Assembly (NCBI RefSeq): GCF_004684345.1
Contig: NZ_CP038469.1
Span: forward strand, 4,526,001 to 4,590,000
Direction: 5' to 3'
DNA length: 64,000 nt
Source of the DNA: Citrobacter tructae
GTDB lineage: Bacteria; Pseudomonadota; Gammaproteobacteria; Enterobacterales; Enterobacteriaceae
Part shown: piece after piece, positions 35,213 through 44,299 of the stretch
Position numbering within the stretch: position 1 is the stretch's first letter
How the letters are laid out: every line of letters starts with the position of its first letter
Translations under genes and position numbers: made by a program
The notes under the pieces: model-generated
What the model was told of the DNA's origin: nothing
What the model saw: the letters and a program-made list of their open reading frames with translations, nothing else
Database searches by the model: none

Positions 35213-36346
35213 ATGAAAGAGGTACGCATTGGATTAATTGGCACCGGGTACATCGGCAGGGCACATGCCATCGCCTATGCCCAGGCGCCGACGGTGTTCA
35301 ACCTGCGCGGCAAGCTGGTGCGAGAAATGGTTGCCGAAGTCACGCCGGAACTGGCTGCTCAGCGGGCGCAGGCGTTTGGCTTCAACCGTTCAACCGGGGA
35401 CTGGCGCGCGCTGGTGGCCGATCCGGCCATAGATGTAGTGGATATTTGTTCGCCGAATCATCTGCACAAAGAGATGGCGCTGGAGGCCATTCGCCACGGT
35501 AAACACGTCTACTCGGAAAAGCCGCTGGCGCTGAATGCCCATGACGCCAGCGAGATGGTTGAGGCGGCGAAGCAGGCCGGGGTGAAAACACTGGTGGGGT
35601 TTAATTACATGAAAAACCCGACCGCGAAGCTGGCGAAAGAGATTATTGAGCGCGGGGAGATCGGCGAGGTGATCCATTTCTACGGCACCCACAACGAAGA
35701 CTATATGGCCGACCCGCTTTCCCCTATTCACTGGCACTGCTTTAAAGAGACGGCGGGGCTGGGGGCGTTGGGCGACCTGGCAGCGCATATCGTCAATATG
35801 GCCCAGTATCTGGTCGGTGATATCCAGCAGGTTTGTGGCGATTTGAAGATTGTGGTGCCGGAACGCCCGGCGAAGGCTGGTTCATCGCAAAGGGTGACGG
35901 TGGAAAACGAGGATCAGGCCCACGCGATGGTGCGTTTTGCGGGCGGCGCGCAGGGGGTGATTGAAACCTCCCGCGTTGCCTGTGGCCGCAAAATGGGACT
36001 CTCGTATGTGATTACCGGAACCAAAGGGGCCATCAGTTTTACCCAGGAGCGCATGGCAGAACTGAAGCTCTATCTGCATGACGATCCGGTGAACCGCCAG
36101 GGATTTCGCACGCTGCTGGTGGGGCCTGCGCATCCGGACTATGCGGCATTTTGCCTGGGGGCGGGCCATGGCATCGGCTTTAACGACCAGAAAACCGTGG
36201 AGGTACGTGACCTGGTAGACGGCATTGCCGCCGATGTGCCGATGTGGCCGGACTTCGAAGAGGGCTGGAAGGTGTCACGCGTGCTTGATGCCATTGCGCT
36301 CTCACACCTGGAAGGTCGCTGGCTGAACGTGAACGACATTGTCTGA
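35213..36346 (+). CDS. Gfo/Idh/MocA oxidoreductase, probable second inositol dehydrogenase
   Basis: 377 residues. NAD(P)-dependent sugar/cyclitol dehydrogenase: Rossmann GTGYIGRAHA at the N-terminus, YSEKPLAL (catalytic Lys), and GALGDLAAHI with the D-x3-H pair. Two ATGs are adjacent; the second (35213) stands 7 bases from GAGGG and is preferred. It is clearly distinct from iolG in the same operon, being longer and of the IolW/IolX or IdhA2 type. Likely substrates are scyllo-inositol, D-chiro-inositol or another isomer entering the pathway. Exact isomer unknown. Confidence 0.85.
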   Translation: MKEVRIGLIGTGYIGRAHAIAYAQAPTVFNLRGKLVREMVAEVTPELAAQRAQAFGFNRSTGDWRALVADPAIDVVDICSPNHLHKEMALEAIRHGKHVYSEKPLALNAHDASEMVEAAKQAGVKTLVGFNYMKNPTAKLAKEIIERGEIGEVIHFYGTHNEDYMADPLSPIHWHCFKETAGLGALGDLAAHIVNMAQYLVGDIQQVCGDLKIVVPERPAKAGSSQRVTVENEDQAHAMVRFAGGAQGVIETSRVACGRKMGLSYVITGTKGAISFTQERMAELKLYLHDDPVNRQGFRTLLVGPAHPDYAAFCLGAGHGIGFNDQKTVEVRDLVDGIAADVPMWPDFEEGWKVSRVLDAIALSHLEGRWLNVNDIV

Positions 36347-36358
36347 AGAGGTATCAAC

Positions 36359-38263
36359 GTGGAAAAGCAGTTTGATGTGATATGCATGGGCCGCGTGGCG
36401 GTTGACCTCTACAGTCAACAGATTGGCGCGCGCCTGGAAGATGTGTCGAGCTTTGCCAAATACCTTGGTGGCTCGTCGGGCAATGTGGCCTACGGCACGG
36501 CGCGCCAGGGGCTGCGCTCGTCAATGCTGGCGCGCGTGGGCGACGAACATATGGGCCGCTTCCTGCGTGAAGAATTACACCAGGTCGGATGCGATACCAG
36601 CCACCTGATTACCGATAAAGAGCGCCTGACGGCGCTGGTGCTACTCGGCATTAAAGACCGGGACACCTTTCCTCTGATTTTTTACCGTGACAACTGCGCG
36701 GATATGGCGATTGTCGCCAGTGATGTCGATGAACAGTACATCGCGTCTGCACGCTGTCTTGCCATCACCGGGACACATCTTTCTCATCCACAAACCCGCG
36801 AAGCGGTGCTAACGGCGCTGAACTACGCCCGCCGCCACGGTGTGCGCACGGCGCTGGATATCGACTATCGCCCGGTGTTGTGGGGGCTAACCTCCTTAGG
36901 CGACGGCGAAACGCGCTTTATTGCCGCTGAGCAGGTGACTCACCAGTTGCAGGATGTGTTGCACCTTTTCGACGTGATTGTCGGCACCGAGGAGGAGTTT
37001 CATATCGCGGGCGGCAGTACCGATACGCTGCAGGCGCTGGCGCAGGTTCGGGCCGTGAGTAAGGCGACGTTGGTTTGCAAGCGAGGGGCACTTGGATGCT
37101 CGGTGTATACCGACGCCATTCCGCCACGGCTTGATGACGGCCTGACGGTGACCGGCGTGCGCGTGGAGGTGCTCAACGTGCTGGGGGCGGGCGATGCATT
37201 TATGTCCGGCCTGCTGCGCGGCTACCTCAATGATGAAGGTTGGGAGCAGGCTTGTCGCTATGCCAACGCCTGTGGTGCGCTGGTGGTGTCGCGCCATGGC
37301 TGTGCGCCCGCGATGCCGAGCAAACTGGAGCTGGATGATTATCTTTCCCGTGCCGAAGAGGTGTTGCGCCCGGATATCGATCCGCGTCTTAACCATCTGC
37401 ACCGCGTCACGACGCGTCGCCGCGAATGGCCGGAACTGTGCGTGATGGCATTCGATCACCGCAGTCAGCTTGAAGAGATGGCTATGCAGTGCGGTGCCTC
37501 GCTGAAACGCATCCCGGCGCTAAAACAGCTGATCCTGCAGGCCAGTCGCGAAGCGGCAAACAGCGCCGGACTGGAAGGGAAGGCCGGGCTACTGTGCGAC
37601 GGTACGTTTGGTCAGGATGCGCTGAATTCAATCACTGGTGAAGGCTGGTGGATAGGTCGTCCGATCGAACTGCCGGGCTCGCGCCCGCTGGAGATGGAGC
37701 ACGGCAATATCGGCACGCAGCTCATCAGCTGGCCGCAGGAACATGTGGTGAAATGCCTGGTCTTTTTCCATCCGGAAGATGCCCACGCCCTGCGGCTGGA
37801 ACAGGAGCAGAAAATCGCCGAGGTCTACCACGCCTGCTGCCAGTCCGGACATGAGCTACTGCTGGAGGTGATCCTGCCTGCCAGTATGCCGCGTAGTGAT
37901 GAGCTCTATCTGCGCGCCATTTCCCGCTTCTATAACCTGGGGATTTACCCCGACTGGTGGAAGCTGCCACCGCTCACATCTGCGGGCTGGACGGCGCTGA
38001 GTCACATTATCGAGCGACGCGATCCGCACTGCCGTGGGGTGGTGATCCTCGGGCTGGACGCTCCGGCAGAGCAACTGCGCGCTGATTTCAAGGCGGCTGC
38101 AGGCCATGAACTGGTGAAAGGATTTGCCGTGGGACGCACGCTTTTTGGCGACGCCTCCCGCGCGTGGCTGAAACACGATATCGGCGATGCGCAACTGGTG
38201 ACACGTATTCGGGACAACTACCTGCAGCTTATCGCCTGGTGGTGTGAGCGCGGACAAGCATAA
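36359..38263 (+). CDS. iolC: 5-Dehydro-2-deoxygluconokinase fused to a DUF2090 aldolase-like domain
   Basis: 634 residues from a GTG start with AAGAGG upstream. The first 330 residues are a PfkB-type kinase (GGSSGNVAYGTARQGLRSSMLARVGD at the sugar site; the GAGDAF catalytic/anion-hole motif in NVLGAGDAFMSG), which phosphorylates 5-dehydro-2-deoxygluconate. Residues about 350-630 are a DUF2090 (class I aldolase-like barrel) with FDHRSQLEEMA, a region resembling the aldolase that splits the product into DHAP and malonate semialdehyde. No separate iolJ is in the cluster, so the fusion probably supplies both steps. Confidence 0.92.
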   Translation: MEKQFDVICMGRVAVDLYSQQIGARLEDVSSFAKYLGGSSGNVAYGTARQGLRSSMLARVGDEHMGRFLREELHQVGCDTSHLITDKERLTALVLLGIKDRDTFPLIFYRDNCADMAIVASDVDEQYIASARCLAITGTHLSHPQTREAVLTALNYARRHGVRTALDIDYRPVLWGLTSLGDGETRFIAAEQVTHQLQDVLHLFDVIVGTEEEFHIAGGSTDTLQALAQVRAVSKATLVCKRGALGCSVYTDAIPPRLDDGLTVTGVRVEVLNVLGAGDAFMSGLLRGYLNDEGWEQACRYANACGALVVSRHGCAPAMPSKLELDDYLSRAEEVLRPDIDPRLNHLHRVTTRRREWPELCVMAFDHRSQLEEMAMQCGASLKRIPALKQLILQASREAANSAGLEGKAGLLCDGTFGQDALNSITGEGWWIGRPIELPGSRPLEMEHGNIGTQLISWPQEHVVKCLVFFHPEDAHALRLEQEQKIAEVYHACCQSGHELLLEVILPASMPRSDELYLRAISRFYNLGIYPDWWKLPPLTSAGWTALSHIIERRDPHCRGVVILGLDAPAEQLRADFKAAAGHELVKGFAVGRTLFGDASRAWLKHDIGDAQLVTRIRDNYLQLIAWWCERGQA

Positions 38264-38277
38264 TTCTGGAGAAGAGA

Positions 38278-39168
38278 ATGACAGTACAATTAGGCATTAA
38301 CCCACTGACATGGACCAACGATGACCTTCCTTCACTGGGCGCGGAGACCTCACTTGATACCTGTCTGAGTGAAGGCAAAGAGGCCGGGTTTACCGGGTTC
38401 GAACTGGGCAACAAGTTCCCGCGCGAAGCGCGTCTGCTGGGGCCAATTCTGCAACGTCACGGACTGCAACTGGTTTCCGGCTGGTACTCAGGCCGCCTGC
38501 TGGAGCGCAGCGTGGAGGAGGAGATTGCTGCGGTGCAATCGCACCTGACGCTGCTGCGTGAGCTGGGGGCGAAGGTACTGGTGTTTGCTGAAGTGAGCGG
38601 CTGTATTCATGGTGAACAGCAGACGCCAGTTCATCTGCGCCCGCGCTTCCCGCAGGCGCGCTGGCAAGAATATGGCGAAAAACTCACCGAGTTTGCGCGT
38701 TACACTCAGCAGCAGGGGGTACAAATTGCCTACCATCACCATATGGGGACGGTGATTGAATCCGCTGAAGACGTGGATAATCTGATGACACACACCGGTG
38801 ATGAGGTTGGTTTGCTGCTCGATACCGGCCATCTGACCTTTGCTGGTGCCGATCCGCTGGCGGTGGCGCAGCGCTGGGCATCGCGCATCAACCATGTTCA
38901 CTGCAAAGATGTGCGTGCCGATGTGCTGGCGGATGTGAAAAATCGTAAAACCAGCTTCCTTGATGCGGTACTGAGCGGCGTTTTCACCGTGCCGGGTGAC
39001 GGTTGCGTAGACTACCCGCCGATTATGGCATTACTGAAGGCGAATCAGTATCAGGGCTGGCTGGTGGTGGAGGCGGAGCAGGATCCGGCTATTGCGCATC
39101 CGCTGACCTATGCGCGGCTGGGGTATAACAACCTTAGCCGTTTGGCGCGGGATGCCGGGCTTATCTGA
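38278..39168 (+). CDS. iolE: 2-keto-myo-inositol (inosose) dehydratase
   Basis: 296 residues, AP-endonuclease-family TIM barrel. Converts scyllo-inosose to 3D-(3,5/4)-trihydroxycyclohexane-1,2-dione, the substrate of IolD; needs a divalent metal. Seen: the N-terminal GINPLTWTNDDLPSLG of IolE proteins, YHHHMGTVIES, LLLDTGHLTFAG and INHVHCKDVR with metal ligands. GGAGAAGAG lies just upstream. Gene order C-E-B with 10-15 base gaps shows one transcript. Confidence 0.95.
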   Translation: MTVQLGINPLTWTNDDLPSLGAETSLDTCLSEGKEAGFTGFELGNKFPREARLLGPILQRHGLQLVSGWYSGRLLERSVEEEIAAVQSHLTLLRELGAKVLVFAEVSGCIHGEQQTPVHLRPRFPQARWQEYGEKLTEFARYTQQQGVQIAYHHHMGTVIESAEDVDNLMTHTGDEVGLLLDTGHLTFAGADPLAVAQRWASRINHVHCKDVRADVLADVKNRKTSFLDAVLSGVFTVPGDGCVDYPPIMALLKANQYQGWLVVEAEQDPAIAHPLTYARLGYNNLSRLARDAGLI

Positions 39169-39177
39169 GGAGGTGAC

Positions 39178-39996
39178 ATGTCACGTTTATTATCACGCTG
39201 GCAGCAGCCAAACGCGCAAGGGCGCACGCAGTCGGTGACGCCGGAAGGTGCAGGCTGGGGATATGTCGGCTTTGAGGCGTATGAACTGGAAGAGGGGCAG
39301 TTGCTCACGCTGCCCGCCGTCAGTGAGGAGCGTTGTCTGGTGCTGGTGGCCGGACGCGCAACCATCACCACACCGGGCGCAATCTTTACGGATATCGGCG
39401 AGCGGATGAGCCCGTTCGAACGCATTAAACCGTGGGCGGTTTACGTTACCCCGCAAGAGACAGTGCAGGTCACCGCGCTGACGAGGCTTGAGCTGGCGGT
39501 CTGCGCGGCTCCGGGTAAAGGGACATATCCAACGCGACTAATTGCGCCACAGGATATTGACGGTGAAGCACGCGGCAAGGGGCATAACCAGCGCTATGTG
39601 CATAACATCTTGCCGCAAGATAAACCTGCTGACAGCCTGCTGGTGGTGGAGGTATGGACCAACGAAGGCTGCACCAGCTCGTATCCGAGCCATAAGCATG
39701 ATACCGACAATCCGCCACTGGAAACCTATCTTGAGGAGACCTATTACCATCGCCTCAATCCGCAGCAGGGATTCTGTATGCAGCGGGTGTACACCGACGA
39801 CCGGACGCTCGATGAGTGCATGGCCGTCTACAACCGCGATGTGGTGATGGTGCCAAAGGGATACCACCCGGTAGCGACAATGGCGGGATATGACAGCTAC
39901 TACCTCAACGTCATGGCCGGACCGGTTCGCAAATGGATGTTCACCTGGGAAGATGACCACGCCTGGATCAACCGCGATTATCCTGCGGATAAATAA
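39178..39996 (+). CDS. iolB: 5-deoxy-glucuronate isomerase
   Basis: 272 residues; bicupin enzyme that converts 5-deoxy-D-glucuronate to 5-dehydro-2-deoxy-D-gluconate, linking IolD to IolC. Seen: WGYVGFEAYELEEGQ at the N-terminal cupin, and in the second cupin SYPSHKHDTDNPPLETYLEETYYHR with the metal-binding His/Glu residues and VPKGYHPVATMAGYDSYYLNVMAG. AGGAGGTGAC precedes the start. It is the last gene of the operon. Confidence 0.95.
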   Translation: MSRLLSRWQQPNAQGRTQSVTPEGAGWGYVGFEAYELEEGQLLTLPAVSEERCLVLVAGRATITTPGAIFTDIGERMSPFERIKPWAVYVTPQETVQVTALTRLELAVCAAPGKGTYPTRLIAPQDIDGEARGKGHNQRYVHNILPQDKPADSLLVVEVWTNEGCTSSYPSHKHDTDNPPLETYLEETYYHRLNPQQGFCMQRVYTDDRTLDECMAVYNRDVVMVPKGYHPVATMAGYDSYYLNVMAGPVRKWMFTWEDDHAWINRDYPADK

Positions 39997-40325
39997 GGGA
40001 GGTTTGAATAATCGTTATCGTTTTAAGTGAACTTTAATTGTTATTATTATCTGGAAAATATGTTGATTTGGTCATTCCGAGTATCCCAGGGTAATCACTG
40101 GCGCAAAAAAGCCCTCAACTTGTGCTGAGGGCTTTTCATGTGTTTTTGCGAAGGCGTTCCACTGTGCTTGTCCGACCTATAAAACAGTATCTATAGAATA
40201 ACCCAGCCGATAGCGCGATTAATGGTATCGCGAAATATTTCTGCCACGGCCTTTATATAGCCATAAAATCACCCTGAAAATATAAGTATGATTCAGGAGG
40301 GGGCTGGGTAATGAACCCTCCTTCA
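39997..40325. other. Gap between the iol cluster and the peptidoglycan-hydrolase gene
   Basis: 329 bases with no ORF of note. It contains the iol terminator (next entry) and a short palindrome CGCGAT-N7-ATCGCG at 40214-40232. It marks the boundary between the metabolic cluster and the accessory block that follows. Confidence 0.5.
40108..40136 (+). terminator. Rho-independent terminator of the iol operon
   Basis: AAAGCCCTCA, loop ACTTGTGC, TGAGGGCTTTT at 40108-40136; also A-rich on the left arm, so it could act in both directions. Confidence 0.9.
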
Positions 40326-41606
40326 TCATGATCGATACATTTTCGCTTCTTCCTTGCGGCGGCGAATCAGGCCCGGCAGCACCTTTCCTGAACCATAAAC
40401 CCAACGACCAAATTCTTCTGCGGCTCCTTCAAAATTGCCCGCTTTGTGCTTGCGTAACAGTGTTGAATCAGCGAGCGCATTTATACCTGCGTTGTAAGCA
40501 AAGCTGGTCAGTGCACCAAACTGGTGGACAGATGTCACCGCGTTACCCAGCAGAGCAGCAACCTTGTTCCCGTAAATTGCAAGATCGCTAGCAAAACGTT
40601 GGTCACATTCAGCCTGCGTCCATTTGGTCCCTTTAGTAATATCTGGCCCCGTACTTCCCCAGCCGATAGTCCAGGGTTCGCCTCCGCTTCCTGGGTCAGG
40701 ATAGGCCTCTAATTCGCAGCTTTCAAAATGTTTGATGAGGTCAATACAGGCTTGATCGGGTTTAAATTTTGCCACCCCAACAGGTGGTGTAATTATGCGT
40801 TGCACGGCTGGCAATACAGCTAATTGAAGCAGTACGTTCCAGGTTTTGGGGCCAACTATGCCGTCCGGTACCAGGTCGTGATCGCGCTGAAAAACACGCA
40901 CAGCAGCCTCAGTGTGCGGGCCGTAAATTCCGTCCTCGGGTATTTCAATGATGGTTTGGATTTGTTTGACCAGATCGCCCTTAGCACCGCGTCGCAACGT
41001 AGATCTGCCGCTGGAGTCCATCGCGGGAATCGCAGGACGGACTTGTGCTGTGCCGCGTAAGATTTGGCCGACCTGATTACGAAAGACTGCCATATCAAGA
41101 GTCGGATCGTTCTTCCTGCCTGGCGGCAGCGCGAACTCTTTATGCCCGCACGCCATGTTTTCTGATGCGCCAATATATTTGAGTATCGCTGCGACACAGC
41201 GATAATACGCATCAAGTTGCACCTCTGACCACCGTTCGCCGACACCCGTATTTTCAGCCTCTATACCAATGAAACTACTGTTGCCGGTGTCAATGCCATG
41301 CCAACTCCCTGCGCCTGCATGGTTGGCTCGACCCGCAGCGACAATGAATACCGTACCATCTCGCGCGAGCCCAATTTGCGCCAGTGGGCCCGCAAGCGCC
41401 TGGGCATTTGCCGATGCGGCTCGCCCATTAATGAGCGTATTGAGGCTGGGCATCACGCCTTGTGGGGCTCCGGCAGTATGATGGCACATCACGCCGCGAA
41501 TCGACCCGACGTCGCCGCGCCCACGCGTCCGCCATCCGGGACACTCAGCAACCTTGAGACCAGCCGCCTCCATCACATCGGGAAGCCAGGTGAGAGAATA
41601 GGCCAT
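40326..41606 (-). CDS. Three-domain peptidoglycan hydrolase: amidase - PG-binding - GH24 lysozyme
   Basis: 426 residues without a signal peptide. Residues about 30-180 are a zinc Amidase_2 domain (ligands likely His42 in CHHTAG, His155 in CGHKEF and Asp167). Residues about 208-265 are a PG_binding_1 module (LRRGAKGDLVKQIQ...DGIYGPHTEAAVRVFQ). Residues about 285-426 are a GH24 lysozyme: FESCELEAYPDPGSGG holds the E-x8-D catalytic pair, then TIGWG. Two intact catalytic domains on one chain is endolysin-like but unusual for phage enzymes. Its start lies 3 bases after the stop of the membrane-protein gene, and AGGGGG overlaps that stop, so translation is coupled. Confidence 0.88.
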   Translation of the reverse strand: MAYSLTWLPDVMEAAGLKVAECPGWRTRGRGDVGSIRGVMCHHTAGAPQGVMPSLNTLINGRAASANAQALAGPLAQIGLARDGTVFIVAAGRANHAGAGSWHGIDTGNSSFIGIEAENTGVGERWSEVQLDAYYRCVAAILKYIGASENMACGHKEFALPPGRKNDPTLDMAVFRNQVGQILRGTAQVRPAIPAMDSSGRSTLRRGAKGDLVKQIQTIIEIPEDGIYGPHTEAAVRVFQRDHDLVPDGIVGPKTWNVLLQLAVLPAVQRIITPPVGVAKFKPDQACIDLIKHFESCELEAYPDPGSGGEPWTIGWGSTGPDITKGTKWTQAECDQRFASDLAIYGNKVAALLGNAVTSVHQFGALTSFAYNAGINALADSTLLRKHKAGNFEGAAEEFGRWVYGSGKVLPGLIRRRKEEAKMYRS

Positions 41607-41609
41607 GAT

Positions 41610-42650
41610 TTATACCCCCTTACTCTGAGGCGGTGGTGATGGCGCGACATTTTCGCGAGTAACGCCTCCTGTTGCGACAGGTAGATCCGAATCCAGGGTT
41701 ACTTCCTCGCCGGCAACGGGTTGAGCATCGCAGAGGCAAGAATCAATGTTGTCTTCGGCATGTGGCACCGATGTTGTTGCCACAGCAGTACCAGAGACCG
41801 ATGCCGATGTTGATGTATCCACTGGTTTTTTACTGGCGTTAACGGCCGCGTCTTGCTCTGGAATAGCGCTGCCATTTCCAGAAGCGACTTTGGACAGGAG
41901 GTCAGGAATTAATCGTTCAGCGAAGCCTCCGAGGAAACCCAATATGAAATTAGGCATCCACAAACTCGACGTTAAACTCTGAGGAAATTTCAGCCAGTCA
42001 ATAAATCCCAGACGATAAAGACAAACAATGACAAACCCGGCGATCATACCCACCGCAACACGAAGAACGGCATCACTGGTATTATCGCGCCAGTGGAGAT
42101 CGGTTCGGATAGTGCGGGAGCGAATGCCGATACTGATAGAGAAGAAGGCTCCTAAAATCCCACCGGCAACGCCATATTCAATATTTGGGGAATGGCGGAT
42201 AAGACACACTATAACGAGTGCAATGGTGAAAATGAGGGCTGCAAGTGAGGCCGATATAAGATAAAGAAAACGAGCCCGCGATTTACGGTCGACAATCACT
42301 TCGTTGCGAATTTCAGTCAGTATTTCTGAGGCATTAGGCTGATCCCCTTCCAGCGCAGTGATCAGTGCATCGGCAACTCGGCGGTCCAGATGTTCTGCCC
42401 TTTTTTTCAGCTCATCGCTTTTACTGTTGTACCAGCCATCAATGAGGCTGTTGATTTGCCCTCGCAGTGCCGCCAGAGAGGCCAATTTTTGTCGTTGTGA
42501 TTCAGCGAGAGTGTGATCGTCGGCGAATTGCACCATAACCCGAGCTTTGGTGCGATATACGGCATAACATTTTGAGTTTATTGTATAAATATCGAAAACG
42601 ACGATCCCTGCCGCATCCTTCTCACCTATTTTTAGCTCACTTAGTTGCAT
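41610..42650 (-). CDS. Four-helix membrane protein coupled to the peptidoglycan hydrolase
   Basis: 346 residues from ATG 42650; GTG 42683 and ATG 42674 are alternative starts. A soluble, helical N-terminal half (about 1-135) is followed by hydrophobic helices at about 135-160, 165-185, 205-225 and 238-260. The last ends in FILGFLGGFAERLIPDLLSKV, a G-F-x-E-R-x-x-P-D-L pattern that I have seen in membrane proteins of unknown function. A proline/threonine-rich cytoplasmic tail ends the protein. It lies directly upstream of the hydrolase in the same transcript. A holin-like or anchoring role is speculative; it is larger than any known holin. Confidence 0.65.
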   Translation of the reverse strand: MQLSELKIGEKDAAGIVVFDIYTINSKCYAVYRTKARVMVQFADDHTLAESQRQKLASLAALRGQINSLIDGWYNSKSDELKKRAEHLDRRVADALITALEGDQPNASEILTEIRNEVIVDRKSRARFLYLISASLAALIFTIALVIVCLIRHSPNIEYGVAGGILGAFFSISIGIRSRTIRTDLHWRDNTSDAVLRVAVGMIAGFVIVCLYRLGFIDWLKFPQSLTSSLWMPNFILGFLGGFAERLIPDLLSKVASGNGSAIPEQDAAVNASKKPVDTSTSASVSGTAVATTSVPHAEDNIDSCLCDAQPVAGEEVTLDSDLPVATGGVTRENVAPSPPPQSKGV

Positions 42651-42683
42651 GATGGTTATCTCACTTACTTGCATTACCTGCAC

Positions 42684-43034
42684 GCTACAATTGAACTCAC
42701 GAAGACAAACAACTGACGTTATCGCATCAGAAGCTTGGCTTATTTAATAAATGTCAGCAGAAACATAATTACTTCTGTGTATTAAGCATACTATCGAGAA
42801 CGTTAAATATAATAATTGTTATCTAGTATAGAAAATTTTCACTGCCCACATCTAATAGCAATAGGTGAGTTTGAAAAATATACTTGATAGAAATTAATGG
42901 CAGCTTTTTTCATTTATCACATAGGGAGCGCATCACTCTAATTTCGTAGGTCATACCATGATGCAGTCACCTATAGTAATCAAATGTGCCGCAAACCGAA
43001 GCGCCGGTTTCGCCGGACAACACGGGAGGCGGTC
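42684..43034. other. Divergent AT-rich promoter region
   Basis: About 350 bases between the membrane/hydrolase operon (minus) and the small membrane protein (plus). No ORF or known motif; several TATAAT-like hexamers (for example near 42810 and 42825) are compatible with divergent promoters. Confidence 0.4.
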
Positions 43035-43331
43035 ATGGCCTTAAATTCAGTACGCACAATCAGGATGCCGATTTACGCCATCATCTGCATCGTTGTTTTG
43101 ATTATTGCCGCTACGATTGCCTTATCCTGGCCGCGCACGGATAGCCTGGGTACTTCCCTCCAGCCTGAACTTAACGAGCCAACTGGCGATCGGTTCCAGA
43201 TAGCTAACGCAATTTTGATGAATTACGAAGAGACACGATCAAATGCGGCAAGATGGAGTGGGGTTTACTGGGGCTTTACGTTTACTGCGGCAATATTTAG
43301 CGCACTGGCCGGATTTATTTTTAATATATGA
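43035..43331 (+). CDS. Small two-helix membrane protein
   Basis: 98 residues from ATG 43035, which follows GGGAGG by five bases; an upstream ATG at 42984 has no such site. Two hydrophobic helices lie near the ends: MPIYAIICIVVLIIAATIAL (about 11-30) and WGFTFTAAIFSALAGFIFNI (about 79-98), with a charged, acidic stretch between. This two-helix layout and size resemble class II holins, but similarity to any holin is not evident. It is divergent from the hydrolase operon and upstream of evgA. Function unknown. Confidence 0.6.
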   Translation: MALNSVRTIRMPIYAIICIVVLIIAATIALSWPRTDSLGTSLQPELNEPTGDRFQIANAILMNYEETRSNAARWSGVYWGFTFTAAIFSALAGFIFNI

Positions 43332-43680
43332 TTTTATATGTAGTTTGTTAACTTAATATGGGTGAAAACCCGGGTTGGTTTCTGTTCTTTATTTCATTAA
43401 GAACAGGTGATAATAAATGAGAGGGTTTTCTTACATGTGTAGGACGTATCCTATATATCGTGTTAATGTTTAGAGTGTTCGGTATATTCAAAATGTTAAT
43501 TTTGTGGTCTTTGATGTTTCATTGGCGATTTTCTCTTGTTTTTATAAAAATTAATAATGATACACATAGTGACTATGTTAGAGTTTACAGTCTAAAGGCT
43601 GAAATCTGTAAATTATAATATTGAAGCCTCACCTGCTCATTAGGCATCGCCTCACTTTTTTATCGGGATTCTCATACGCT
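43332..43680. other. Upstream region of evgA
   Basis: 349 bases without a gene. It contains the EvgA box at 43428-43445, a palindrome ACATAGT-G-ACTATGT at 43564-43578, and an inverted repeat TTTACAG...CTGTAAA at 43584-43612 about 70 bases before the evgA start. The two palindromes could bind other regulators. Confidence 0.5.
43428..43445 (+). promoter_or_regulatory. evgA: EvgA box upstream of evgA
   Basis: TTCTTACATGTGTAGGAC fits the E. coli EvgA 18-bp recognition pattern (TTCyTACA..TGTAGGAA) in all but the last base. Located about 240 bases before evgA, it suggests autoregulation. Confidence 0.7.
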
Positions 43681-44295
43681 ATGAACGCGATAATCGTTGA
43701 TGATCACCCATTGGCTCGTATTGCCATCCGAAATTTACTCGAAACTAACGGTATCACTGTAACCGCTGAGCTTGACAGCGGAGAGGGGGTGGTACACGCC
43801 GTGGAAAAAATCAAACCGGAACTGTTGATTGTTGATGTCGATATTCCGGGTATCAGTGGCATTGAGGTGCTGGAGCAATTACGCAAGCGACACTATGCGG
43901 GTGTAATCATTATCATTTCAGCGAAAAATGAAATTTTTTATGGCAAACGCAGCGCGGAGTACGGTGCTAACGGATTTGTGAGTAAAAAAGAGGGCATGAA
44001 CAATATTCTTGCCGCAATCGACGCTGCCAACAATGGTTATAGCTATTTCCCTTTCTCACTTGAACATTTTACGGGGACATCCATTACTGAGCAGGACAAG
44101 CTTGATGCGTTGTCTGCACAGGAAATGAAAGTATTGCGCTATATTCTTAGCGGAATAGATTACAGCACCATTGCCAGTAAAATGAACATAAGCAATAAAA
44201 CAGTCAGCACCTACAAAAGTCGCTTAATGGAAAAGTTAAATTGCTCATCATTAATGGAACTTTATGATTATGCGCAAAGGAATAAAATAGGGTAG
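43681..44295 (+). CDS. evgA: Acid-resistance response regulator EvgA
   Basis: 204 residues from ATG 43681, identical in length and start (MNAII-DDHPLA) to E. coli EvgA. The receiver domain has the acidic pair (VDDH), the phospho-acceptor Asp in LLIVDVDIPGISG, and the conserved Lys in FVSKKEGMNNI. The C-terminal NarL/FixJ-type helix-turn-helix is ISNKTVSTYKSRLMEKL. EvgA activates acid- and drug-resistance genes. It is followed four bases later by evgS, and its target genes lie just beyond. Confidence 0.96.
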   Translation: MNAIIVDDHPLARIAIRNLLETNGITVTAELDSGEGVVHAVEKIKPELLIVDVDIPGISGIEVLEQLRKRHYAGVIIIISAKNEIFYGKRSAEYGANGFVSKKEGMNNILAAIDAANNGYSYFPFSLEHFTGTSITEQDKLDALSAQEMKVLRYILSGIDYSTIASKMNISNKTVSTYKSRLMEKLNCSSLMELYDYAQRNKIG

Positions 44296-44299
44296 GGAT

